A stretch of 64,000 bases of DNA from Paramecium tetraurelia (Eukaryota > Ciliophora > Oligohymenophorea > Peniculida > Parameciidae). Location: positions 187,373 through 251,372 of the forward strand of contig NW_001798956.1 of assembly GCF_000165425.1 (NCBI RefSeq), in the 5' to 3' direction. The translations under genes were made by a program, and so were the position numbers. Below the pieces are notes generated by a model. The model did no database searches and was not told the DNA's origin. It worked only from the letters and a program-made list of their open reading frames with translations. Below are positions 1 to 11,013 of this stretch, piece after piece; position 1 is the stretch's first letter, and the number at the start of each line of letters is the position of its first letter.

Positions 1-230
1 CTTCTTGTACCGATAATCTAACTCATTCTTTTAAATAAAGGTTGTCCCTTTCTTTATGAATCTCCAGAGCCTTTGACTCTCAGTAAAAATTGAACGTATT
101 ATTAATGCTCTTCTTCACTCCAATGACCTGATTTAATAAGGGTACTATTGCTTAAATCTTATTATTTTGAATTATTTAAGTTTAACTCGAGATAATCTGG
201 GTGTAATGATCCTGAATTTTCAGATTTCAT
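1..230 (-). CDS. Myb/SANT-like DNA-binding protein, N-terminal part (runs off window)
   Basis: The ORF opens at the ATG at 230 and leaves the window at base 1 without a TGA. After about 35 polar residues it reads SGHWSEEEHQQYVQFLL and then LFKRMSQIIGTR. This is the first part of a SHAQKYF-type Myb/SANT repeat (GHWSxEEHxxYxxFL, then a xxIGTR turn). Proteins of this type are common in ciliates and usually act as nuclear DNA-binding or chromatin factors. The in-frame upstream TGA (450-452) supports a start at or near 230. The recognition helix lies outside the window, so function cannot be refined. Confidence 0.75.
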
Positions 231-1268
231 TAATTTTTTCGATTTTGAATCTTAAAATAAATAATACTCTGAACCTAAATATAAATAACGATTTTAAATA
301 TTATTATTAATACTTTTATTCACTAAATTCTTAATTTACTGAACCTAATGAATCCTAAATGGGAAGGTAATATCTTAAAAAATTAAAGAACAGAAATCCG
401 GTTTAATTAAATCAAATTTTCTTTCAAAAGGCAAGTAGGAATAATTTTATCATGTTAAGTCAAATTTCTATTATAGATTAGGGATTTGCATATAATGAAT
501 ACATATCTTGAACTTCAAAATAAATTAGTTGATATTTAAATATATTTTGAATTATAATTTATTTCCACAAAGTTGCAAAGTTTATGATTTAGTTTTTTGA
601 GAATCAATAATAAGTCTTTTTGGTTGATACTTGATTGTCAATCTTGAGAATTATGATTAATTTATAAAAATATAGATGTTATGATATAATAAATTATTAT
701 AAAATTAAATTTAAAAAAAAGAGGATGTAATAGTCAAAAAATTAATAGATATATCATTTTTTTTAGAATTTTGATGATCACACAATCAATAATAATGATA
801 TATCAATAATTTTGAATGTAAATTAACTTATAAATATTTCGATATTCTTAATTGTTAAAGAGATATCTTATAATCTGATTGTGAATGGATGAAAGAAATA
901 ATTCAATGATATTGTATTCAATTGTGGAGTATAATGGGTTTTTGAAACATCGTGTTGTTTGAGTAGATTATCTATTATATCATTTATAACCTGAATATTA
1001 GTTTTGTGTTCTAATAAAGTGATTGAACTCTTATTAGAGTCATTTATAATAGAGTGATTAAATGTCGTAAATTATTAAGATTATCCTCTTTAGTAGACAG
1101 ATTTAAGAAAGGGAAATTTTTGAATTAAACAAGATTGAGGATTGAAGAATAATAAAATAAGAATCAATAAATAAAAGTTTAATGTATGTTCATAAATGAA
1201 TAAATATAAAATGAGTATTAATTCGAAAAGGAATTTAAAAAAAATTCAAAGATTTTTTTATATATTAA
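231..1268. other. Long intergenic stretch with one unexplained minus-strand open frame
   Basis: About 1 kb lies between the Myb-like gene and RPL3, which is long for this compact genome. On the minus strand one frame stays open for about 155 codons (1245 down to the TGA at 778-780) but has no ATG. It reads like protein in its lower half, with stretches such as QKFPFLKSVYQRGQ. It could be the last exon of an undetected gene, a gene relic, or chance. The RPL3 promoter should lie in the last 100-200 bases. Nothing else is recognisable. Confidence 0.5.
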
Positions 1269-2502
1269 ATGTCTCACAGAAAGTTTGAAGCACCCAGACA
1301 TGGAAATCTTGGATTTACACCAAGAAAGAGAACAAAGCATCACAGAGGAAGAATCCGAGCTTTCCCAAAAGACAATAAATCATCTCCAGTTCATTTGACA
1401 GCCTTTGCAGGATTCAAGGCTGGTATGACACACATCTTGAGAACTGTTGAAAGACCAGGATCAAAATTGAATGGAAAGGAGGTCGTTGAAGCCGTCACCA
1501 TCGTTGAAACCCCACCTTTGGCTGTCGTCGGTATTGTTGGATATATCGAAACACCAAGAGGATTAAGAGCTTTGACCACTGTTTGGAGTACAAAGATCGC
1601 AAAAGACACCTTGAGAAGATTCTATAAGAATTGGATCAACTCAAAGAAGAAGGCATTCACCAATTACAATAAGGCTAATGCTGAGCCAAAGAATTTGGAA
1701 ACTCAATTAAAGAGAATCGTTAAGTAAAAATAATTTGCAATTATTTAAGGTATTGCTAAGTTGTCAGAGTCATTGTTCACACTTAAATGAGCAAATTGAA
1801 CTTAAGATAAAAGAAGAATCACGTCTTTGAAGTTCAAGTCAATGGAGGCACAACAGAATAAAAAGTTAACTATGCCAAGGGATTATTAGAAAAGGAAGTC
1901 AAAGTAGATTAAGTCTTCAAATAAAACGAATAAATTGACGTTCTCGGTGTTACCAAGGGTAAGGGAGTTGCTGGTGTCATCAAGAGATTTGGTGTTAAGC
2001 ATTTACAAAAGAAGACCCATAGAGGTTGGAGAAGAGTTGGTTGTATCGGAGGATGGCATCCAGCCAATGTCAGATACAGTGTTGCCAGAACTGGTCAATT
2101 GGGTTACCATCACAGAACTGAAATGAACAAAAAGATCTACAGAATTGGTGCTGCTGGAGACAAGAACACTGCATCTACCGAAGCCGATTTGACTTCAAAG
2201 GCAATCACTCCATTGGGTGGTTTCCCACACTATGGTGAAATCAGAAACGATTTCCTCATGCTCAAGGGAGGTATTGTTGGACCCAAGAAGAGAGTCGTCT
2301 TGTTGAGAAAGTCTCTTGTTCCATAAACTAGCAGAAAGGCTTTGGAAGAAATCACTCTCAAATTTGTTGATACATCATCCAAAATTGGACATGGTACTAT
2401 CTTAATTCTATTTTATTAGGACGTTTCTAAACTCAAGAGGAGAAGGCCAAGTTCTATTTCACTAGAACCCAAAGAAAATTAAAGCAATAGTAACAATAAT
2501 GA
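1269..2502 (+). CDS. RPL3: 60S ribosomal protein uL3 (RPL3)
   Basis: A core protein of the large cytosolic ribosomal subunit near the peptidyl-transferase centre. Three exons (1269-1723, 1750-2393, 2420-2502) give 393 residues, the usual eukaryotic uL3 length. It begins [12 protein letters not shown] and carries the family signatures [32 protein letters not shown] and [16 protein letters not shown]. The introns are 26 nt each; the first ends AAG and the second TAG. Many family glutamines are TAA or TAG and the protein stops at TGA (2500-2502), which proves the ciliate code. GC is higher than in the neighbours, as expected for a highly expressed gene. Confidence 0.97.
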
Positions 2503-2575
2503 TGTATAATTATAAAAAGAAACAAATTTCATAATCTTTTTATATTATATAAATCTTTACTATACTTTTAATATA

Positions 2576-3108
2576 TCAGAATCTCAACTTAGAAAACAGG
2601 AATCTTGATTAAGCTTTTTTGTCTGCTAAGCTTCCAGCTGGTAAGGTTCTGTACTTTTCAGCCAAATACTTTCTCAAATTCTTTCTCAATTCCTTTCTTT
2701 TTTCAACATTCTTCAATTCAGATTCTTTGACTCTCTCAATTCTATCTCTGACTTCCTTTAATGTTGATTCTTCTAATCTATATCTATATTTAGGTAGTTA
2801 TTTGTACTAACCTTGTTGGCATAATATGATTTAAGTTTAATTGTTTAATGAACACTTTTAATGTGGTTCGCTTTCTAATTTATTTTTATCCCATTCTCTT
2901 TGTTACTTTTCTAGGATATCTTTGTATTCCTACAACCAAACCATTTGGGAATTTGCAGTCCTAAACCATTGTTTTTATATATACTTTTGTAGTTTCTTCA
3001 TTAGCCTTAATTAAAATTGCTTTTTTTCCAGCATATCTGCCTGCTAACAAAACAATCAATCTTCCTGGCTTTAAACTTATATAAGAGCAATTCTTACAAT
3101 TTTCCCAT
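2576..3108 (-). CDS. RPL27: 60S ribosomal protein eL27 (RPL27)
   Basis: A eukaryote-specific large-subunit protein with an N-terminal KOW domain. Four exons (3108-3098, 3075-2985, 2960-2812, 2783-2576) encode 152 residues. They start MGKFLKPGRLIVLLAGRYAG, contain GIQRYPRKVTKRMG and HIMPTRY, and end SRFLFSKLRF, matching the FFQKLRF terminus typical of the family. Introns are 22, 24 and 28 nt, ending AAG, TAG and TAG. The first exon is only 11 bases, so simple ORF calling misses the true start. It converges on RPL3, with 73 bp between the two stops. The last acceptor has an in-frame alternative 6 nt downstream; the one chosen keeps the conserved Tyr. Confidence 0.95.
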
Positions 3109-3216
3109 TTCAAAACTCTAAATAAATCTTTTTAATTATTTAATGCAAATTCTTTAAATTTCATAAACACAAAATATTCCATCTATAAAATTATACATTC
3201 ACACAATAACTCAAAC

Positions 3217-5915
3217 TCAAATCAACAACATCAGTAAACTAACAATCAAGAAAGTCACACTATCAAATATATACTTAAATTGGACATCAATCAATCCTCC
3301 AGCATTTTCGTAACTGTGAATTTGTGTAAATTAAATTTGGATATAAAAATTAAACAAGAACATTAATTTGAACAGATTATTTGAATTCTTCACTAGATTA
3401 ATATTAGTATCGAATAATTACCTTATCTTTCATTTAGCTCTCCATGTTTACATAATTTTGGCCCCATATACCTAATAAAAACTAAGCCAGCCAAATAAGG
3501 TCCCAATAAAAACAGAGTCAAAATTAGAGGGTTTAACCATAAGTGGAATTCTTTGACACCCACAAAGGCTCTGTCCACTTTGATTGATGAAATCGTGCAT
3601 CTATTTCCAAAAATAAACCAAGTTATTTGGCAAATTAAGGTCATCATGGCAAAAAATGACAACATCGAAAATTTCAACAAATTCCTCCAATGAAAGTATA
3701 AAAAGATAAAAATTAATATTTCATATGAGTAAATGGCTAACCCATATTTGTCTGATACTACAATGCATGAAAATAATAAAAAAATTGGATCCCTTGAGAA
3801 GTAATAGTATATAGAAATTGCATAGATGATTTTTGGAATGTGTAGGATTACAAATTCTTAATATGGTTGATCTTATATAGTTGTATCAGGATAAATGTAA
3901 AACATGTCAATAAGAATTAATCCAAATTATCCTATTATTTTATCTAAAATATTGTTCTTTTTCTAATACATAAATAAACAACTATGTAGAAATAATGCAG
4001 GCAAGTATAGGATATATTCTTATTCAAGTAAAAATTCATAGTTTTATTATGCTAGATAAAATTATTCAAAATTTAATGCATAGTAAATAATGATAGCACT
4101 TACACATGAAATAACACCGTCTTTGATTTTAGTTATACTTGTAGCATCCTCTTAAGTATCAGCTAATCTTGAAAACAAATTGAATATACAAATCACTGAG
4201 CTTAAAACTAATAGTTCGATGATTTCATTATACAAATAACTTTCCTCAAACTTTTTTTGTTGAATTGACAATAATAATTGACCTTGAAGGATTACTTTGT
4301 AAATAAAAAAGAGCAACAGTAACAGTTAAAATAATTTAGAGAATCGATTAGTATTTAACCTAATTGTATTTGGTTTTTCTATTAAATCCCATTGATATTA
4401 GTTTTGGTTTTAAATGTGGTTCTTTTTGATTTTGATGAAAATAGCAAAATTAATATATATCATTAACAAAATTAGTATTATTGTTATTAAAATTTCTATT
4501 TCATAGAATAAATATAATAAGGCTGATGAGATGGCTAACATAATTGTTACTTACTTATTATTTGAAAAGATATGCTTAACAGCTGCAGCAATTTATTATA
4601 TTGTTAAGGGATCATCATCTTCTTAGGCTTAAAATACGATGATCATAACAAAAATAAAAAAGATAATTATTAAGAATTGTAATACAAAACTTAAATTGAG
4701 TAATGGAATATCATATTCATTCCATATTTTTCTAGCCACAATTTAAATGTCATTCATAAGAATTAAAGCATCTCTGCATGTTTTAACTTCTGAATACTGA
4801 TTTTACCATTAATTTTTCTAAAAATAACTAAACTTCCCTTGTCGACTGTGCACAGTTTCAACAAAATGCCATACTTATTTCAGATTATTAAGACAATGCT
4901 CTTCACTATTAAAAAATTCATTCATCAGATATCCTAGATTACTAAAAGGTATTGGAATTCCTAAAAGAGTGGCTAATGTAGGTACAATATCAATTTAACT
5001 AATCTTTCTAATATATTCAGATTAGTTGATTAAGGTTGATTGATAGTTATCTTTTAGCTCAGGAATGTTTTCCATATACCTAGGATAAAACTTTCCTTAT
5101 TTCCTAGTTGCAAAAAATAATGTGTTAGTTTCTTCTGTGCTATTTCCACCATGATTGCCATCATTAGCCATCCCATGATCACCTGCAACAATTAGAACAG
5201 TATCATTTGACATTCTTTAGTAAATTAGGTAAATGATTTAATCTAATTGACTTAATTTTTAATCTAAATTAGGATTATTTAACACTCGATTATTCTTATG
5301 ACCAGCATGATCCAAACCCAAAAAATGAGATACAATCAAATCATACCCTTTATCTAAATTCTCCAATATTTTATCGCAATTGAATTGATCAACAGAATGC
5401 ATATCTCCAATATTAAATGATTTTTGAGGAAACTACAGTGTAAATTAATCAGGATAGAGTCCTATCCAGGTATCATCTCCTGAAAAAAGAGTCTTCTTAT
5501 TAAATTTCTTCATTTGAAACATTATATTGTCTTCTTTAATCTAGATTAGACTAATACATACCTCTGAAGCATGAAAGTTATCCAACAATTTGGATAAGGG
5601 GGGGAAATTACCACTTGTCATTGCTTGTAATCTTGGACCTGTTACAGTAGGGACTTCTGCAAAAGATAAAAAAAATAAGGATTAGTCTGGGTGGCTTTAG
5701 GTCATATTTTTGATAAAAGTGAAATGTTCACTCACTGCTAAATCAATGCGGAATGAATCAATAACTAAAAGTATTACAGGTTATGTAGGTTTCATAGTTC
5801 CTTCAGTTGTATCCAGTAAGTATCTACGATCTATGAAATATCCTCTAAAAAATAAAAGTAAACCAAGCAAGTAGAAGACTACAAGAGTAATTATCAAGCA
5901 TTTTGTTTATTTCAT
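3217..5915 (-). CDS. PIGO: GPI ethanolamine-phosphate transferase, PIG-O/Gpi13-like
   Basis: An ER membrane enzyme expected to add ethanolamine phosphate to the third mannose of the GPI precursor, a step needed before protein attachment. The N-terminus is hydrophobic (KCLIITLVVFYLLGLLLFF). The lumenal catalytic part has LLVIDSFRID, PTVTGPRLQAMTSG, FSGDDTW, SHFLGLDHAGHK and GDHGM, the metal-binding and nucleophile motifs of the PIG-N/O/G alkaline-phosphatase-like family. HFLGLDHAGHK is closest to PIG-O. Many transmembrane helices follow. An intron at 5541-5561 (21 nt) restores the reading EIKEDN, and another at 3393-3421 leads to the last exon, ending at the TGA at 3217. Length is near 880 residues. 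Other short introns in the membrane part are likely but were not all placed. Confidence 0.85.
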
Positions 5916-6023
5916 TTTTAATTTAATATTAAAATTAACAATAATATATATATCTACAAGAATAAAGTTTGATTCCAAAATCAACAAACATTTATAACAT
6001 ATTTATAATATTGTACTTAAATC

Positions 6024-6640
<617 letters not shown>

Positions 6641-6697
6641 TGAATAATATATAATTTAATTTATTTTAAATCTAATTTCAAATTTAATTATCCTTAT

Positions 6698-8813
6698 TCA
6701 CTTGGAACACTTCATTGATTATAATGAAATATCAGTCTCTATACGCAAACCTTAATCGTTAACTCTCCCCTTCTTCTTTTAGTTTTCCAAAGGATATTTG
6801 AAACTGTTCAAATTAATATTAACTTATAAATGTATGTATCCACTATTCAAATTATTCGATATTTTCAATAAGGTTTCGAATTAGATTTAGGATATATCTA
6901 GAATTGGCTTCTCTAAATGAAATACCAATAATCTTAATACCCCATAGTCAGTATCTAATATTAATTTTATTTCCATATTAATTAATGTAATTAAACCCAG
7001 TATTTCTGTTGTTATCATGGAATGGCCATTCATACAACTACTTGATAATCAAAAACAATTGGAGAAATGAGTAAAAATTTTAAGGCTGTTATTTATCTCA
7101 AAAAGTCATTTATTTGTATGACTACATTCTTGATGTTTTATATCATATTGTCATATACTAATGATGATGATTTTTATAATAATATATTATAATATCACTC
7201 TATTTTGATGAATCAGAGATTAGCTTAATATTAGCATGCTTCCAGTTCTATTTAAACATTTGTTGTATACATAATAAGATTTTTCTAATATTGTGAGAAT
7301 TTGATAAGCATGATAGCTTTATTTTACAGGATGCTTTTTCAAAATTTTCAAAATTTGTAAAATCTTCCCTTTTGTTTCTCCTTTTAAATTGATTAATTCT
7401 TTAATATCTATAATCTTCCCTTGCTTCAACATTATTCTTTATACCAACTGAGTATTCATTCTTATATTTATAAAAATTACAAATTATCGGCACATGAAAT
7501 TTACTCTGTGGATTAAAAAATACTCTTTACTCATTATTTACATTTAAAATTCACTATAACTCTTAATTCTCAAAAATTATAGTATATTCCCTTTCATTAA
7601 TTTATAATTTAGTGTTCTAAACAGGTTAATGAAGAAAGTTCACAACTAAAATCTTTTCTTTCAGGGCATTATTTAGATTTATGAATAAATGCATATAATT
7701 CCAAATAAAATAACATAAGTATAAACTCATAGATAAAGTTTGGAACCTCTTCAGCTATTACATGTATTTGTTTAAGTGGTGCTTCTTCTTCTCATAATGG
7801 TACTATTAACTAACTTATACATTCAAGGACATACCTATTGACTATAAATTAATTTCCCCCCATTAGTAGATTAACATTTTTCTTGCTCCTTAATTTTTCA
7901 ATTGATATATATATTCTTTGTTTTTTACCTCTGACTCCAGGATAATTGGCTTCTCTTATTTTCTAATATGACAACCCATATGAGTAAGTTTTCTATTGAT
8001 AATATTAAATAAGATTTATTGATTAACAATATAAATTTCCATTATGTAGTGTAAATAATGAATATTGTTTACTTCTGAATTTTTCAAATTATTAAGAATT
8101 TCTTACTCTACATGACTTAAATAAAAATTAAAGGTATACATAGGAAAATAAAACATAGAAGTTGCCTAAATTTAAATTGAAAAATTTCTTTCAATTGTCA
8201 ATTCGACTTGTAGAGATTTCTGTGGAAGCTCTCGATGGTCATATTAAACTGCATAAAACTCTCCTTAAGTGAAAAACAAAAAATCAATCGATAAAACTGA
8301 ATAAAAAACAATAAAAACAAAGAAGAAATTAAATATTATCGTGATAATATGAAAATTAAAATCATTAATTGTATTATATATCTTCAAAATAAAATATTCA
8401 TGTTTTTTTAATAAAGTTTATAGGGAACCTCTCTTTTGATTTTGATCAGAAAGTTATTTCCAATACTGTGCTCCAGAGATTCTCAATCTAAAGGTTATTA
8501 TTGCTAACCTGGACGTCTAATTTACGTATGTTTCAGAAATTAATGATTTCCTTTTTATAATTTGATATTTTTATAAATTAGTGAATAATTGTAGATTCTT
8601 TACATAAAGTTAGAATTCATTTACATAATAACTGTTCAATATTTTAAAATGCTAATTTAAATTTAATTTATTCTAGGTATTTATTAAAATAATTTTTAGC
8701 AATTAGATACTGTTTCAAATCAATAGGTTAACTTCCATAAAATTTCTCCTATTATTCAAATTTGTTGCCTCAATTATTCCACCCTTTTTGGAGTTATTCA
8801 TATTTAAGTTCAT
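6698..8813 (-). CDS. Unresolved multi-exon minus-strand gene (possibly two), function unknown
   Basis: The minus strand here reads as coding in changing frames, as expected for a gene broken by tiny introns I could not all place. Stretches that look real are LEHSIGNNFLIKIKREVPYK (about 8460-8420), a hydrophobic run near 8340-8270, YDHRELPQKSLQVELTIERN (about 8240-8180), LTHMGCHIRKQEKPIILESE (about 8000-7940), and a long C-terminal frame near 6930-6698 containing LRLLVFHLEKPILDIS and ending KCSK at the TGA at 6698. The hydrophobic run suggests a membrane or secreted protein. A possible start is the ATG at 8813. I recognise no family with confidence. The end is 57 bp upstream of the RPL6 start. 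Confidence 0.4.
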
Positions 8814-9064
8814 TTAAGAAGCACTATATTACTATAAAATACAGAATTTAGTTTTTCAGGAATATGCAAAGGATGCCATAATAATCTTGTGATCAAGAGT
8901 GTTTTATTTTAATAATTAGAGTTTATGCTTAAATTGATCAAAAATTATCAAATATATAATTATTTATTTTCATTTTTCTAATATGCCTAATCCAGTGCAC
9001 ATTCCAAAGCATTATAAACAATATAGTATCATTGCAAATATAAAATATAGGATTGTGAATTTTC
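8814..9064. other. Intergenic spacer
   Basis: AT-rich sequence between two minus-strand genes with no convincing open frame on either strand. It probably holds the promoter of the unresolved gene at 6698-8813 and the 3' end signals of the small membrane protein gene. Confidence 0.4.
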
Positions 9065-9470
9065 TCAAGTTTCCACATGGTTCATGAAGGTAAAGTGCGT
9101 ACTAAAAATAATTAGATAAAGTACAGCAATTAAAAAGGTAAAAATAATTCCAATAATTCCAGAAATGAGTTAAATCTGATCAACTCCAATCATACAGCTT
9201 TTATCTTTCAAGGCAACTGAGGCAAATAAGAATAATCTATAATAATATATGTGAACTAACATTAGCAAAGCTGCTATTGTAAAGCAAAATATCCCATAAT
9301 AATGTGAATATGTTCTTAATAAAACGCAATCACTACTTTCTAAATCAGATGAACTAATAGATGTTACCGAAATGCTTTTCCTTAGAACTCAAATACAAAA
9401 AGGATCCACCGATCACAGAAACAACGATTATTGTTAATACTGTGATGTTTTGCCTTGTTTGGGAATTCAT
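9065..9470 (-). CDS. Small three-helix membrane protein, unknown
   Basis: Two exons separated by a 28-nt intron (9340-9367, ending TAG) encode 125 residues from the ATG at 9470 to the TGA at 9065. The start is MNSQTRQNITVLTI. Three hydrophobic segments are visible, around VLTIIVVSVIGGSFLYL, YGIFCFTIAALLMLVHIYYY and LISGIIGIIFTFLIAVLYL, joined by short polar loops containing two cysteines (SSDCVLL, DKSCMIG). I do not recognise the family. The intron choice is supported because it avoids three in-frame TGAs and gives a continuous hydrophobic pattern. Confidence 0.65.
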
Positions 9471-9869
9471 TAAATAAATTTTAATAATAGAAATTTTAAC
9501 AACTCAAAAATTCTAAGATAGAAACCTTAATGGTAACCCTAAGCTCTTTATAAACTCAAACTAACTGTTCAATTAAAATTAATCTATATAAATGAGATTC
9601 CTACAAAAAATCCAGCATTCATATGGTAATTTTAATAAAATTACAAAAACTTTAATATCAATTAAAAACGTATTCGTTTTAAATATAAGGTGCTTTAATA
9701 GTAATAAGAAACTCAATTAAAAAATTATAAAGTTGAATTGCAAAGTAGTCTAGCTTGAAATCTATTGTAGTTCAAATCTGAAATTGGAAATGTATTTAAA
9801 AATAGGAATTTGAAGATTTTGTAATGATTTAGTGATTTTTAATTTATTTCCAAACCGAAAATTAATAAA
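9471..9869. other. AT-rich spacer with a weak plus-strand ORF
   Basis: An ATG at 9592 opens a 73-codon plus-strand frame to a TGA at 9811-9813 (MRFLQKIQHSYGNFNKIT...). It is basic, lacks recognisable motifs and could be chance. I see no RNA gene. Confidence 0.3.
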
Positions 9870-10262
9870 TCAATAATTCAACGAATTATCATATTAAATT
9901 AAGGTAGGCTTCATAGAATAGTATTATAAAAATTTGATTAAGTCAAATAATGGTACTGCATCAATTAATTAATTTATATTAGTGTTTAATAAAAATTATT
10001 TAATTTAACTTAAATAGTTTACTTGAGGCAGTTAAATATAATGGGTATTTTGTTCACTTGATATATGTGTGTGGATTGAGATTGCATATTTTGATATAAA
10101 AAACAAATAATATATAATAATAATAAAATAATGATAAGAATAGAAAGTAGATGTATGTTCAAATTTAGTATTAATTAAGAGGGACTTAAGGCAGTTCTTA
10201 TGTTTCTTTAATTGAGTCAAAATTGTTAGTAATAGGTGATTAATGATCAACCTACTTTTCAT
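9870..10262 (-). CDS. Possible small gene, 130 residues, unknown
   Basis: With TAA and TAG as glutamine the frame runs unbroken from the ATG at 10262 to the TGA at 9870. It begins MKSRLIINHLLLTILTQLKK, has a hydrophobic central part (YFIIIIYYLFFI), and a C-terminal part containing LIDAVPLFDLIKFLQYY. Composition is odd, with a histidine/threonine-rich middle. It has no introns or homologues I recognise. It may be real or a chance frame in AT-rich DNA. Confidence 0.25.
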
Positions 10263-10271
10263 TCAATAGAT

Positions 10272-10391
10272 ATGCTAACAAGCTCCCTGGTGGTTATACT
10301 TCTTTTCTGTTGTTGTTATCTAGTGATTCGTGCTTCTTAAGCAAAAATTAATTTGTATTGTAAGGAGAACCAAGAGACTCCCCATTAATGA
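10272..10391 (+). CDS. Possible short secreted peptide, 39 residues
   Basis: The ATG at 10272 opens a frame starting MLTSSLVVILLFCCCYLVIR, a strongly hydrophobic signal-peptide-like or membrane segment, followed by about 19 polar residues with one more cysteine and the TGA at 10389-10391. The start codon lies just 9 bp from the opposing ATG at 10262, as in the other compact divergent pairs here. A 3' exon beyond a splice site cannot be excluded, since coding-like sequence (FFDFIQPSNVVVFEN) follows near 10440-10490. Low certainty. Confidence 0.28.
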
Positions 10392-11013
10392 AAATGATGT
10401 AAATTTTTTTTTTGATTTTTTTCTTTATACCTAAGACTTTCTTTGACTTCATTTAACCTTCCAATGTTGTAGTTTTCGAAAATGTAGGTATATTGGTTGA
10501 TTTCTCTCTATTTTATTTGTTATTACAAAAATGAGTTGTCTGCGTTTTAAATCAGAGAAAACCGAGGGGGGTATGTAATTCATTAAAAGGTTATAATATT
10601 ATAATATGAAATTTAACAAATACTAGAATTCTAAGTTCAATTTTGAAAAGGCATAATAATTAAGTTAGGAATTAAACAAGCAAGGAAACAGAAATTATGT
10701 GAAAAGTAGTGTGTTGTATATTTTGTTTTTGAAATATTAATGAATGTGTTAATGAGTACTTGAATAAATTCTGGTAATTTAAAAGCTTGCGTAATGATTC
10801 TTGAAGGCGATAATGGAATTTAGCAGTAATTAAATTAAAAATTTAGATCATGGATTCTATCATCAAAATAGTATTAAAGGTTTAAAAGTTGTGATTAAAT
10901 TCATTATGTAATAATAATAAAAGAAACCAAGTTGGATTCAATAATTATTTTGTGGGTGCGTTCGAGAAGAACCTCTTCATTAAGACCAGAAAATACAACG
11001 GTTGTCCAGTAAA
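10392..11013. other. Intergenic region, no firm gene
   Basis: About 620 bp upstream of the TGS1-like gene. Some coding-like triplets occur near 10440-10490, but TGA is frequent in all frames afterwards. A GTTCGA element at about 10960 resembles part of a tRNA B box, but no cloverleaf can be built around it. Confidence 0.35.

Noticed and set aside
5531-5561. A frame break in the PIG-O gene after ASE, blamed on the run of seven G.
   Set aside because: Using the 21-nt intron ending CTAG instead of a 28-nt one gives the conserved reading EIKEDN.
9340-9367. A 16-nt intron in the small membrane protein gene, shorter than any Paramecium intron I know.
   Set aside because: A normal 28-nt intron a little further on gives a better reading, so no ultra-short intron is needed.
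10950-10985. A tRNA gene suggested by a GTTCGA element.
   Set aside because: No acceptor, D or anticodon stem can be formed around it.
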